Shown here piece after piece: positions 16,151-24,344 of a stretch of 32,013 nucleotides of DNA. The stretch is from Bacteroidaceae bacterium (lineage in GTDB: Bacteria > Bacteroidota > Bacteroidia > Bacteroidales > Bacteroidaceae). Made by a program: the position numbers and the translations under genes. Below the pieces are notes generated by a model. The model was given only the letters and a program-made list of their open reading frames with translations. It had not been told where the DNA came from and ran no database searches. The stretch is taken from assembly GCA_024398495.1 (NCBI GenBank), contig JAKSJA010000020.1, forward strand, positions 1 through 32,013. Direction: 5' to 3'. The first letter of the stretch is position 1; every line of letters begins with the position of its first letter.

Positions 16151-17728
16151 ATGGCAATAAAGAAAAGACCTCTGAACCCTCGCCAGAAGATGATAAACCT
16201 TATGTATGTCGTCCTTATGGCAATGCTCGCGCTGAACATTTCAACGGAGGTTCTGAATGGTTTTACTATAGTAGAAGAAAGTTTGCAACGTACTACATCT
16301 AATTCAACCAAACGCAATGATGCCATATATCATGAGTTCCAGGAAGAACTGAAGAACTCGCCTAGAAAGGTACAAGGCAACTTTCTTAAAGCTACACATG
16401 CAAGAAGAATAAGTGATTCACTATTCAACTTCGTAGACTCCTTGAAGTGGGCAATAGTGAAGGAAGCAGACGGTCCGAAAGGAGACATCAATAAACTGGA
16501 AAACAAAGACGACCTTGAAGCCGCATCGCACGTTATGTTGGCACCAATAACTGGCAAGGGACAAGCGTTGAAAAAGGCTATTGATACGTATCGCGAAAAG
16601 ATTCTCAGCATGATAACTAACAAAAATCAATATGAGATAATAGCAAGCAACTTATCAACGGCTGTGCCTAAAAGTCCTTTGGCAGTAGGCAAGAACTGGC
16701 AGGAATACCATTTTGAGAATATGCCGGTGGCTGCTGCTATAACACTGTTGTCAAAGTTACAGAGTGACATCCGTTATGCAGAAGGCGAAGTGTTGCATTC
16801 TCTGGCAGCAGAAGTGGGCATAATAAAGGATATACAACCACAGGATGCAAAGGTCAACGAATTCAAGGCTTTCGTCATTCCTAATGCACAGACGTTGACA
16901 CGTGGCAGTAAATTTCAGGCAAGGATTATAATGGCTGCCATAGATTCTACACAAAAACCAAAAGTGTTCGTTGGCGGACGTCAGATAAGTTCCGATGGTC
17001 TTTACGAGACGGTAACAAGTCGTACAGGAGATTTTACATTGAGCGGATTCATCGAGATGCTGGCTGTTGACAGTTCTGTGATACGTCGTCCATTTGAACA
17101 GAAATATACTGTAGTAGATCCTACGGCAACAGTATCTGCTGATCTCATGAACGTACTGTATGCTGGTTATGACAACCCAATGAGTGTGAGTGTTCCGGGA
17201 GTTTCCCGTAATCAGGTCACTATGACGATGAGCGGTGGAACTCTTACATCAAAAGGCAACGGAAAGTATGTTGCCCGTCCATCAAAGCCAGGACAGGCTG
17301 TGACGTTTACTGTCATATCGAATGCTAATGGTGGTCATCAGCAGATGGGACAGTTTACATTCCAAGTAAGGAAACTGCCTGATCCTACACCATTCATAGA
17401 CATACCTGCAGAGGGTGGTTCTGACCGTTTCAAGGGTGGCGGCATGAACAAGGGACAGATATTGGCGCTGACAACTCTCGGTGCTGCGATTGATGATGGT
17501 TTGCTGCACATACCATTCAAGGTTATAAGTTTTGAAGCAGTATTCTTTGATCAGATGGGTAATGCCATTCCACAAAAGTCGGATGGTGCCAGTTTCTCGG
17601 AAAAACAGAAAAGTGTATTCCGTTCACTTGCAAGAGGCAAACGTTTTTATATATCACGCGTAGTAGCTATAGGCCCTGATGGTATTCAGCGTACACTTCC
17701 ACAAGCAATGGAGATAATAGTTAAATAA
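16151..17728 (+). CDS. gldM: T9SS motor/periplasmic shaft protein GldM/PorM
   Basis: Single-pass inner-membrane protein whose periplasmic domains reach toward the GldK/N ring and transmit motor energy for secretion. The 525-aa length is typical. The single N-terminal transmembrane helix is MYVVLMAMLALNISTEVLNG (about residues 17-36), preceded by KKRPLNPRQKMINL, the conserved cytoplasmic start. Four periplasmic domains follow, the last with SFEAVFFDQMGNAIPQKSDG. It lies 70 nt after gldL across a repeat-filled spacer and 26 nt before gldN. Confidence 0.96.
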   Translation: MAIKKRPLNPRQKMINLMYVVLMAMLALNISTEVLNGFTIVEESLQRTTSNSTKRNDAIYHEFQEELKNSPRKVQGNFLKATHARRISDSLFNFVDSLKWAIVKEADGPKGDINKLENKDDLEAASHVMLAPITGKGQALKKAIDTYREKILSMITNKNQYEIIASNLSTAVPKSPLAVGKNWQEYHFENMPVAAAITLLSKLQSDIRYAEGEVLHSLAAEVGIIKDIQPQDAKVNEFKAFVIPNAQTLTRGSKFQARIIMAAIDSTQKPKVFVGGRQISSDGLYETVTSRTGDFTLSGFIEMLAVDSSVIRRPFEQKYTVVDPTATVSADLMNVLYAGYDNPMSVSVPGVSRNQVTMTMSGGTLTSKGNGKYVARPSKPGQAVTFTVISNANGGHQQMGQFTFQVRKLPDPTPFIDIPAEGGSDRFKGGGMNKGQILALTTLGAAIDDGLLHIPFKVISFEAVFFDQMGNAIPQKSDGASFSEKQKSVFRSLARGKRFYISRVVAIGPDGIQRTLPQAMEIIVK

Positions 17729-17754
17729 GAATTAAATAAAAATAAAACAGAAAT

Positions 17755-18777
17755 ATGAAAAAGATTCTTTTCACAATAACCTTGTTGCTGATGATATGCA
17801 TGCAGGTATCTGCACAGCCAAAAGCGAGAAAGAATCAGCAGAAGACAACAACGACAGGAGTTACGGAACGTCAGAGACTCACCTTCCCTACTGCTGTAGC
17901 CATGCCGGAAGACGTGGTTTGGCGTAGGGACATATACAGAACTCTTGACTTGACAAAAGATGCAAATGCTGCGTTGTACTATCCTGTAGAGCCTATGGGT
18001 AAGCAAATAAATATGTTTACATTCGTCTTCCGTCTTGTAATCACAGGTGCTTTGCCTATCTATCAATACCGCCTTGACGGTAATGAGTCCTTTATGGAAA
18101 AAGACAAAATAAAAGTAAAAGAGTTTCTTGACAATTACAATATCTTCTATGAAGAAAAAGACGGACGGTTTGTTATCGACAATAGTGACGTACCTTCTGC
18201 AGAAGTGTTGAGTTATTATATAAAGGAGTGTTCATATTACGATCAGAACACCTCCACTTTCGCAACAAAAGTGTTGGCTTTATGCCCTATAATGCACCGT
18301 AGGGAGGGTTATGCTTCCGGAGCAACGAAATTTCCACTATTCTGGATAAAATACTCTGACCTTGAACCTTTCCTTAGTCGTCTGACAATGATGACCAGCA
18401 ATTACAACAATGCTGCAACGATGAGTGCTGCCGACTATTTTACGCTGAAGAAATACAAAGGCGACATTTACAAGACCAACAATATGTTAGGAAAGTCATT
18501 GAGCCAGTATTGTCCTAATGACAGTGCAATGAAGAAAGAACAAGCACGCATAGAGGCAGAATTGCTTGCTTTTGAAAAAAACATCTATGGGAGTACTGTA
18601 AAAAAAGATTCTTTAGACAGTGTTCCTGCAACAAAGAACGGAAAAGAGAAAGCGAAGAAATCATCAACACGAAGAAGCGAGTCAAAAGGTTCTACAGTAA
18701 AGAAATCAGCCCCTAAGAAGACAAAGTCATCATCTTCATCCACAGGAAGAATTTCAGTGAGAAGAGAAAGACATTGA
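17755..18777 (+). CDS. gldN: T9SS ring protein GldN/PorN
   Basis: Periplasmic partner of GldK in the T9SS ring. The 340-aa protein has a signal peptide (about 1-20, ending VSA|Q), VVWRRDIYRTLDLTKDANAA, LYYPVEPMG and FPLFWIKYSDLEPFLSR, all characteristic of GldN. The last ~55 residues are low-complexity and strongly basic (KKSSTRRSESKGS, KKTKSSSSSTGR), beyond the recognisable GldN domain. It is the last gene of the cluster and is closed by a rho-independent terminator at 18818. Confidence 0.94.
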   Translation: MKKILFTITLLLMICMQVSAQPKARKNQQKTTTTGVTERQRLTFPTAVAMPEDVVWRRDIYRTLDLTKDANAALYYPVEPMGKQINMFTFVFRLVITGALPIYQYRLDGNESFMEKDKIKVKEFLDNYNIFYEEKDGRFVIDNSDVPSAEVLSYYIKECSYYDQNTSTFATKVLALCPIMHRREGYASGATKFPLFWIKYSDLEPFLSRLTMMTSNYNNAATMSAADYFTLKKYKGDIYKTNNMLGKSLSQYCPNDSAMKKEQARIEAELLAFEKNIYGSTVKKDSLDSVPATKNGKEKAKKSSTRRSESKGSTVKKSAPKKTKSSSSSTGRISVRRERH

Positions 18778-18817
18778 CTTATTTCATAACAACAAAAATA
18801 AAAAAAACATCAAATAG

Positions 18818-18839
18818 GGCCAGAGTTTCTGGCCTTTTT
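18818..18839 (+). terminator. Rho-independent terminator after gldN
   Basis: A perfect 7-bp stem GGCCAGA / TCTGGCC with loop GTT (18818-18834) is followed directly by TTTTT. It closes the T9SS cluster. Confidence 0.9.
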
Positions 18840-18841
18840 AT

Positions 18842-18849
18842 TATCTTTG
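18842..18849 (+). promoter_or_regulatory. -7 element TATCTTTG for the CorA-family gene
   Basis: TATCTTTG fits TAnnTTTG and begins 3 nt after the T-run of the gldN terminator. It gives a leader of roughly 115-120 nt for the transporter gene. No -33 element is evident. Confidence 0.6.
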
Positions 18850-18878
18850 CAACCGCAAACAGATTTTTAACATCAAAA

Positions 18879-18911
18879 ATGGACGATTATCACGCGACAT
18901 TAAACATGTAA
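18879..18911 (+). promoter_or_regulatory. Candidate 10-codon upstream ORF in the transporter leader
   Basis: ATG at 18879 opens a frame encoding MDDYHATLNM with a TAA stop at 18909-18911, inside the leader between the -7 element and the CorA-family start. A 5-bp inverted repeat TGAGG / CCTCA follows. Peptide expression and regulation are not shown by the sequence alone. Confidence 0.3.
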
Positions 18912-18972
18912 TCTGAGGGTTTGCTTGTCATGAGCTGATCCTCAAATGTAGATTTTTAGAAAGGGTTAGCTT

Positions 18973-19899
18973 ATGCGAAGATTCTGGAACATAAATCAAA
19001 ATCTTAACGTAATAGACAAATGGCAACCGGGTTGCTGGGTGCAGGTGACGTGTCCTACTGATGAGGACATAAAATGGCTCGAAGAAGAGTATGAGATACC
19101 AGACTATTTCATTTCCGACATCTCCGATACTGACGAGCGTGCACGTTATGAGTTTGATGACGGTTGGCGATTGGTCATACTGCGTATTCCATTTGTAAAA
19201 GAGGTACAGAGCCGTACTCCGTTTACGACAATTCCGTTGGGATTTATACAAAAAGGAGATGTCATCATAACAATATGTTTCTATGAGAACGCGATGATGA
19301 CAGACTTTGTCAGTTATCAACAGAAAAGAGGTGTGGGATTCACGGATTATGTTGATATGATATTCCGTTTATTCTATTCTTCTGCAGCATGGTATCTGAA
19401 ACGTCTAAAACAAATTAGTGCAAGAATAGAAAAGGCAAAAAAAGACCTTGACAAAGGTGTCAACAATGAATCACTTATCAGCCTTTCACGTTTGCAGGAT
19501 TCGCTTACTTATTTTATCACTTCCATCCGTGGTAATGAAAATTTATTGCAGAAACTGAAATTCAAATTACAGGTTGATGAAGTTGACACAGACCTTATAG
19601 AAGATGTAAGCATTGAGATGAGCCAGGCTCGGGAAACGACAAACATCTATTCGGATATACTTGAATCTACGATGGATACATATTCCAGCATTATCAACAA
19701 TAATGTAAGTACTGTAATGAGAACAATGACATCCGTATCCATCATTTTGATGTTGCCAACACTTGTGGCAAGTATTTTCGGTATGAATCTCGTCAGTGGA
19801 CTTGAGACAACCACATGGGGATTCTGGTTTGCCATCATCCTTTCCGTTATAATTTCGGGTGCATTATGGTGGTTTATGAGACATAAACGACTGTTATAG
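18973..19899 (+). CDS. CorA-family divalent cation transporter
   Basis: Inner-membrane homopentameric channel for Mg2+ (some relatives carry Co2+ or Zn2+). The 308-aa protein has an N-terminal cytoplasmic domain, a long helical stretch, and two C-terminal transmembrane helices (about 245-267 and 277-300) joined by the signature GMN in IFGMNLVSG. The final basic MRHKRLL is typical. The ATG at 18973 gives the usual length. It is monocistronic, with a possible regulatory leader. Confidence 0.93.
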   Translation: MRRFWNINQNLNVIDKWQPGCWVQVTCPTDEDIKWLEEEYEIPDYFISDISDTDERARYEFDDGWRLVILRIPFVKEVQSRTPFTTIPLGFIQKGDVIITICFYENAMMTDFVSYQQKRGVGFTDYVDMIFRLFYSSAAWYLKRLKQISARIEKAKKDLDKGVNNESLISLSRLQDSLTYFITSIRGNENLLQKLKFKLQVDEVDTDLIEDVSIEMSQARETTNIYSDILESTMDTYSSIINNNVSTVMRTMTSVSIILMLPTLVASIFGMNLVSGLETTTWGFWFAIILSVIISGALWWFMRHKRLL

Positions 19900-19964
19900 A
19901 ATATATTATCTGTTAAAAAAAATTAAATTCGGCTATTTTTTATTAATTGCATAATGACTTTTTG

Positions 19965-19972
19965 TATCTTTG
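19965..19972 (+). promoter_or_regulatory. -7 element TATCTTTG for the DUF349 gene
   Basis: TATCTTTG fits TAnnTTTG and lies 44 nt upstream of the ATG at 20017. Confidence 0.6.
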
Positions 19973-20016
19973 TGCGGAATATGTCGTATTAACAACTACT
20001 AAAACCATAACTTTAC

Positions 20017-21876
20017 ATGGAAGACTCTCAAGAGAAAAAAAACGTGGAGACACCGGTTGAAAATCTGCAAGAACAGACAGAACAGGACACAAACAATGTA
20101 GAAAAGGTGGTATTTAATACTACTGCAGAAGTCGTTAAGCGTGTTACGGAACTCGCTCATGGCGAGGAAACACCGGAAAAGGCAGAAATAGATATGCTAA
20201 AGACTGCCTTTTACAAGTTACATCTTGCTGAACGCGAGGTGCAATATAAACAATACATTGATGGTGGTGGCGATCCTGACAAATACGAAGTTACACCTTC
20301 TGAAGATGAAAACATCTTTAAGGCAGAGATGACTTTGATACGTGAAAAACGTGCAGAGGCAATGCTGAAGAACCAAGAAGAACAACAGGCAAACCTTGAG
20401 AGGAAGCTCAATATCATAGAACAGATCAAGGCGATGGTGACTTCTCCGGAAGAGGCAAACAAATCGTACAAGCAGTTTCGCGATTTGCAGCAGGAATGGC
20501 GCGACATAAAGAACGTACCTGCAGACAAGGTAAATTCACTTTGGCGCAATTATCAATTATACGTTGAACAGTTCTATGATCTGCTAAAATTGAATAGTGC
20601 TGCACGTGAATATGATTTCAAAAAAAATCTTGAGATTAAAACTCATCTCTGCGAAGCAGCAGAAAAACTGGCTGATGAACCAGATGCAGTGAGCGCATTC
20701 CATCAGTTGCAGAAATTGCATCAGGAATATCGTGAGACAGGCCCAGTGGCAAAAGAGCTGCGTGAAGAAATTTGGGAGCGCTTCAAGGCTGCATCAACAG
20801 TCGTAAACAAACGTCATCAGGCACATTTTGAAGAATTGAAAGGACGGGAAGAAGAAAATCTGCAGAAGAAGACTGTACTCTGTGAAAAGGTTGAAGAGAT
20901 AGCAGATAAAGAAGTCAAAAACAGCAATGAATGGGATAAACTGACAAAAGCCATCATTGAGATACAGGCAGAATGGAAGACTATTGGCTTTGCCCCTCAA
21001 AAGATGAATGTAAAGATTTTTGAGCGTTTCCGTGCTGCATGCGACAAGTTCTTTATGGCAAAGGCAGACTATTTCAAAAATCTGAAAAGCACGTTTGCTG
21101 AAAATGCAGAAAAGAAAAGAGCACTCATAGCCAAGGCACATGAGTTGGAAGACTCACAAGATTGGAAAAAAACATCGGAGGAGTTCATCCAGTTACAGAA
21201 GCAATGGAAGGAGATTGGTATGACGACAAAGAAACTCGGCGATGCTCTATGGACAGAATTCCTTGCAGCATGCAACAAGTTCTTTGAGGCACGCAATGCT
21301 AATACCAACAGTCAGTATAAGGAAGAACGAGAAAACCTTGCACAGAAAAAAGATATCATCAAGCAGTTGAAAGACATGCTTGAGGAGAAGGTAGAAAAAG
21401 CCACTGAGGACGTTGCAGCTCTAGGAGACCAGCTGTTTGCAAAATTCAACGAAATAGGCCATGTGCCATTCCGTGATAAAGACAAGATTCATAAAGAGTT
21501 CACGGAAACTATCAATAATATAAACAAGCAGTTTAATCTCACTTTAGGAAAGAAGAATATCCAGAATTTCCGTAATAAAGTGAAAGATATGGTTAAGAGT
21601 GGCACAGAAGCTATTCTTGATGAAAGGGCTAAGCTGTTACATCAATATGACACCTTGAAATCTGAGATACAGACATACGAGAACAACCTCGGCTTCCTCA
21701 ATGCTTCAAGTAAAAGTGGCAATTCTCTCATTGAAAAGATGAGTCAGAAGGTAGATAAACTAAAGGAAGATATGCAGGTTGTCTATGAGAAAATAAAGGC
21801 CATAGATACGGAACGTTCAAAAGCTGGCAAGCAAGACGATACTGTACCTGACACCTCTGCAGAAGAAGACAAATAA
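20017..21876 (+). CDS. DUF349 repeat coiled-coil protein
   Basis: A 619-aa charged, almost entirely helical cytoplasmic protein with several DUF349 repeats, seen as recurring QxxWK-type blocks: LQQEWRDIKNVPADKVNSLW, AEWKTIGFAPQKMNVKIFER and KQWKEIGMTTKKLGDALWTE, each followed by an F.AACDKFF-like segment. The C-terminal ~120 residues are a plain coiled coil. There is no signal peptide. DUF349 proteins are widespread in Bacteroidetes; I know no established function. It is followed by a bidirectional terminator. Confidence 0.92.
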   Translation: MEDSQEKKNVETPVENLQEQTEQDTNNVEKVVFNTTAEVVKRVTELAHGEETPEKAEIDMLKTAFYKLHLAEREVQYKQYIDGGGDPDKYEVTPSEDENIFKAEMTLIREKRAEAMLKNQEEQQANLERKLNIIEQIKAMVTSPEEANKSYKQFRDLQQEWRDIKNVPADKVNSLWRNYQLYVEQFYDLLKLNSAAREYDFKKNLEIKTHLCEAAEKLADEPDAVSAFHQLQKLHQEYRETGPVAKELREEIWERFKAASTVVNKRHQAHFEELKGREEENLQKKTVLCEKVEEIADKEVKNSNEWDKLTKAIIEIQAEWKTIGFAPQKMNVKIFERFRAACDKFFMAKADYFKNLKSTFAENAEKKRALIAKAHELEDSQDWKKTSEEFIQLQKQWKEIGMTTKKLGDALWTEFLAACNKFFEARNANTNSQYKEERENLAQKKDIIKQLKDMLEEKVEKATEDVAALGDQLFAKFNEIGHVPFRDKDKIHKEFTETINNINKQFNLTLGKKNIQNFRNKVKDMVKSGTEAILDERAKLLHQYDTLKSEIQTYENNLGFLNASSKSGNSLIEKMSQKVDKLKEDMQVVYEKIKAIDTERSKAGKQDDTVPDTSAEEDK

Positions 21877-21900
21877 AGTCATATCTCTTGAGAAAATACA

Positions 21901-21933
21901 AAAATAAGGATGCCATAACGACATCCTTATTTT
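21901..21933. terminator. Bidirectional terminator
   Basis: A perfect 12-bp inverted repeat AAAATAAGGATG / CATCCTTATTTT with a 9-nt loop works in both directions: for the DUF349 gene on the plus strand and tRNA-Gln on the minus strand. Confidence 0.88.
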
Positions 21934-21937
21934 AATG

Positions 21938-22008
21938 TTGGGGTACCCGGGCTCGAACCAGGAATGACAGGACCAGAATCTGTAGTGTTACCATTACACC
22001 ATACCCCA
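21938..22008 (-). tRNA. tRNA-Gln (anticodon CTG)
   Basis: A 71-nt cloverleaf with a 7-bp acceptor stem TGGGGTA / TACCCCA, D arm GTG / CAC, T arm CCTGG / CCGGG with loop TTCGAGC, and anticodon loop TTCTGGT. The anticodon is CTG. The base pair closing the anticodon loop (31-39) is an A-C mismatch. The CCA end is not encoded. Confidence 0.95.
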
Positions 22009-22023
22009 TCGGTTTTGTGGGCA

Positions 22024-22054
22024 CAAAGGTAATGTAAATTTCGGACAAAACAAA
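22024..22054 (-). promoter_or_regulatory. Promoter of tRNA-Gln
   Basis: On the minus strand, TTTG (22054-22051), 19 nt, then TACCTTTG (22031-22024), ideal Bacteroidetes -33/-7 spacing. It lies 15 nt upstream of the tRNA. Confidence 0.85.
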
Positions 22055-22100
22055 ATTTTAAAAGAAATAAATTATCGCGGTCTAATTATTTATTCAAAAA

Positions 22101-22132
22101 TTTGGGTGATAAAAAAAAATTAAGTAATTTTG
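22101..22132 (+). promoter_or_regulatory. Promoter of secG
   Basis: TTTG (22101-22104), 20 nt, then TAATTTTG (22125-22132). It lies 33 nt upstream of the secG ATG and is divergent from the tRNA-Gln promoter. Confidence 0.85.
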
Positions 22133-22165
22133 CAAGCCAAAAAATATAAATTGTAGAATATAACT

Positions 22166-22585
22166 ATGTATCCATTATTGATTATTTTCTTCGTTATCAT
22201 ATCCATCGCAATGATTCTCATTGTGTTGATACAGGAGTCAAAAGGTGGTGGTCTTGCATCAAGTTTCTCATCATCAAATCAGATTCTTGGTGTTCGCAAG
22301 ACAACAGACTTTATTGAAAAAGCCACATGGGGGCTAGCTGTAGTATTAGTTGTTCTCAGCATATCATGCGCATGGCTTGTGCCAACAGCTGCCACAAGTT
22401 CATCTGTAATAGAGAATGCTGCAACTGAGCAGGCACCTCTTGGAAGTAAGACACTTCCTGGCTTTGATGCCTCACAGACGAAGAAGACACCTGTTGCCGG
22501 AAGCAACGAAGGAAAGCAGACAAGCGAAGCAGCAGCGGAGACTCCGGCTGAGACACCTGCAATGCCAGCAGCACCTGCAAAATAA
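22166..22585 (+). CDS. secG: Preprotein translocase subunit SecG
   Basis: Small inner-membrane subunit of the SecYEG channel. The 139-aa protein has two transmembrane helices (about 3-22 and 53-72) flanking the hallmark QESKGGGLASSFSSSNQILG loop (23-42) and the GVRKTTDFIEKATW stretch. The C-terminal half is an Ala/Pro/Thr-rich low-complexity tail (AAAETPAETPAMPAAPAK), common in Bacteroidetes SecG. Confidence 0.96.
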   Translation: MYPLLIIFFVIISIAMILIVLIQESKGGGLASSFSSSNQILGVRKTTDFIEKATWGLAVVLVVLSISCAWLVPTAATSSSVIENAATEQAPLGSKTLPGFDASQTKKTPVAGSNEGKQTSEAAAETPAETPAMPAAPAK

Positions 22586-22621
22586 GGATTGACACGTAAA
22601 GGTTGTGTAAGCAACCTACAT

Positions 22622-22696
22622 GGTGGATATAGTTCAGTTGGTTAGAGCGTCAGATTGTGGTTCTGAATGTCGTGGGTTCGAGTCCCACTATCCACC
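22622..22696 (+). tRNA. tRNA-His (anticodon GTG)
   Basis: A cloverleaf with acceptor stem GTGGATA / TATCCAC and the extra G-1 (22622) opposite C73 (22696), the identity mark of tRNA-His. The anticodon loop TTGTGGT gives GTG at 22657-22659. The T loop is TTCGAGT. CCA is not encoded. Confidence 0.97.
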
Positions 22697-22705
22697 CTTA
22701 AAAAT

Positions 22706-22737
22706 AAAAACTGGTATCGAATGACACCAGTTTTTTT
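22706..22737. terminator. Bidirectional terminator between tRNA-His and hpf
   Basis: AAAAACTGGT / ACCAGTTTTT arms with a 10-nt loop and T-rich runs on both sides. It terminates tRNA-His on the plus strand and the rpsU-xerC-hpf operon on the minus strand. Confidence 0.88.
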
Positions 22738-22762
22738 GTATCTATGAATACACACTTCTTGA

Positions 22763-23062
22763 TTAGTGTTCACGCAACTTATCTTTATATTTCTGCAACT
22801 GAATCTTCATCGCGTCTATACAATCGTCGACACTCTGTTCGAAGGTATCTGTGGTCCTTTCAGTAAAGAAAGATTTCCCTGGCACCTTTACTTCCAGAGA
22901 TACACTCTTATTGATAGCCGTCTGTGGTTTTACAACCTTTAACTGTACATCGACAGTCTGAATATCTTCACACTGTTTTTCTAACTTTGCAGTCTTCTTG
23001 ACAACAAAGTCATGCAACTTTTCCGTAGCCTCAAAATTAATAGCTTTAATCTGTACTTCCAT
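22763..23062 (-). CDS. hpf: Ribosome hibernation promoting factor (short HPF/RaiA family)
   Basis: Binds the 30S decoding region of idle ribosomes and protects them in stationary phase. The 99-aa protein is the short form: beta-alpha-beta-beta-beta-alpha pattern starting VQIKAINFEATEKLHDFVVK, then VDVQLKVVKP and the C-terminal helix TFEQSVDDCIDAMKIQLQKY. There is no long-form C-terminal dimerisation domain. It is last in the rpsU-xerC-hpf operon, 23 nt after xerC. Confidence 0.93.
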   Translation of the reverse strand: MEVQIKAINFEATEKLHDFVVKKTAKLEKQCEDIQTVDVQLKVVKPQTAINKSVSLEVKVPGKSFFTERTTDTFEQSVDDCIDAMKIQLQKYKDKLREH

Positions 23063-23085
23063 AGTCTTAAAAATTTATTGGTTAA

Positions 23086-23967
23086 CTATCTTTCTGCTCT
23101 TGGATGAGCATTATTATAAACACGTTTCAATTGTTCAAAAGTTGTATGGGTGTATATCTCCGTCGTTGCCAATGAAGCATGTCCCAGTAACTTTTGTACG
23201 CTTTCCAATCCTGCTTCATGGTTGAGCATTGCCGTTGCGAAAGAATGACGCAGCACATGAGGTGATTTCTTCTTCAGCGTGCATACCTTTGCCAATGCCT
23301 TATTGACAATTCTTTCCACTTGATGTGGAGACAGACAACATCCTCTGCCATCAACAAACAATGCAGGAGGGTGTCCGTAAACCTCATTGCGAATTTTGAT
23401 ATAATTCCGCAATGTGTCCGCAAGTTCTTTGCCGAAAGGAATGATGCGTTGTTTGTTTCTTTTTCCCGTAACCTTTAACTGGCATGTTGAAAAATCCACA
23501 TCCTCATCTGTAAGTCCTATCAACTCAGCCCTTCTTATACCCGTATTATAGAATGTCATGAGAATAGTCCTGTCACGTTGTCCCACATAGTCTTGTGACC
23601 ATTCTATATCATCCAACAATCTATCCATATCTTCTTCACGGACAAAATATGGCAACATCTTGTCTTTCTTAGGACCAACGATTCTATGTACAGGGTCTTT
23701 ATCAACAAACTTTCTCGATAGAGCAAATTTATAAAAAGAACGCAAGGCACTTAATTTTGCATTTACTGTTGCAGATGCCTCTCCGCCATCCATCAGTTCT
23801 TCCACCCATCTACGGATGACATCACTATCCACCGTCTGCCACGTTAGATCATCAGACAGTTTTTTGAAAAACTCCTCGAATCGCTGTAAACAAAAAACAT
23901 ACTTCTCCAATGTGAGAGGAGAGTAATTCCTTTCATACTGGAGATAGTTTATGAATGATTTAACCAT
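23086..23967 (-). CDS. Tyrosine recombinase XerC/XerD
   Basis: Site-specific recombinase of the Xer type, which resolves chromosome dimers at dif. The 293-aa length fits a housekeeping Xer. The N-terminal SAM-like DNA-binding domain covers about 1-90. The catalytic set is complete: Arg145 (NTGIRRAEL), Lys169 (VTGKRNKQR), His237 and Arg240 (SPHVLRHSFA), His263 (LGHASLATT) and the nucleophile Tyr272 (TEIYTH). The location between rpsU and hpf marks it as the core gene and not a transposon or phage integrase. XerC versus XerD cannot be decided here. Confidence 0.93.
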   Translation of the reverse strand: MVKSFINYLQYERNYSPLTLEKYVFCLQRFEEFFKKLSDDLTWQTVDSDVIRRWVEELMDGGEASATVNAKLSALRSFYKFALSRKFVDKDPVHRIVGPKKDKMLPYFVREEDMDRLLDDIEWSQDYVGQRDRTILMTFYNTGIRRAELIGLTDEDVDFSTCQLKVTGKRNKQRIIPFGKELADTLRNYIKIRNEVYGHPPALFVDGRGCCLSPHQVERIVNKALAKVCTLKKKSPHVLRHSFATAMLNHEAGLESVQKLLGHASLATTEIYTHTTFEQLKRVYNNAHPRAER

Positions 23968-24030
23968 TTACAGTCCGATAATCCGTTACTAAGGTACGGA
24001 TAAAATTCGGACTAACAAAAAATTTTCTTC

Positions 24031-24222
24031 TTATTCTTCAGCTTGTCTTAATTGCTGAACGTAAATGGCATGTTCCATCTTGAGACGTTTCTTTACTGAT
24101 GGCTTATCAAATTGCTGACGTGCACGCAATTCCTTAACAACACCAGTCTTCTCATATTTTCTCTTAAATTTCTTAAGAGCTCTTTCGATGTTTTCGCCGT
24201 CTTTTACAGGTACTACAATCAT
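24031..24222 (-). CDS. rpsU: 30S ribosomal protein bS21
   Basis: Small basic ribosomal protein (63 aa) near the 16S 3' end. It begins MIVVPVKDGENIERALKKFK and continues KTGVVKELRARQQFDKPSVKKR, the standard Bacteroidetes bS21. In this phylum bS21 helps bury the anti-Shine-Dalgarno sequence (established in Flavobacterium). The leader just before the ATG reads AACAAAACAAAAAG, with no Shine-Dalgarno element. It heads the rpsU-xerC-hpf operon. Confidence 0.97.
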   Translation of the reverse strand: MIVVPVKDGENIERALKKFKRKYEKTGVVKELRARQQFDKPSVKKRLKMEHAIYVQQLRQAEE

Positions 24223-24266
24223 CTTTTTGTTTTGTTATTTTTTAAGCAATTATATTTTTCGGAGTG

Positions 24267-24297
24267 CAAAGGTAGGAATTTTTCACAACTCCACAAA
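24267..24297 (-). promoter_or_regulatory. Promoter of rpsU-xerC-hpf
   Basis: On the minus strand, TTTG (24297-24294), 19 nt, then TACCTTTG (24274-24267). It lies 44 nt upstream of the rpsU ATG. Confidence 0.85.
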
Positions 24298-24344
24298 ATA
24301 AATCATGGTTTTTATAACACATTCATCATCTGAAAGCATAAAAA

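Noticed and set aside
18850-18972. M-box (Mg2+) riboswitch in front of the CorA-family gene
   Set aside because: The leader is only about 120 nt and I cannot see the conserved M-box helices; a small ORF is the more concrete observation.
22600-22617. Hairpin AGGTTG / CAACCT between secG and tRNA-His as a terminator
   Set aside because: No T-run follows the stem. It may serve RNA processing, but nothing in the sequence decides this.
23086-23967. Integrase of a mobile element
   Set aside because: The recombinase sits in the conserved rpsU-xerC-hpf operon with housekeeping length and no cargo, attachment repeats or mobility genes nearby.
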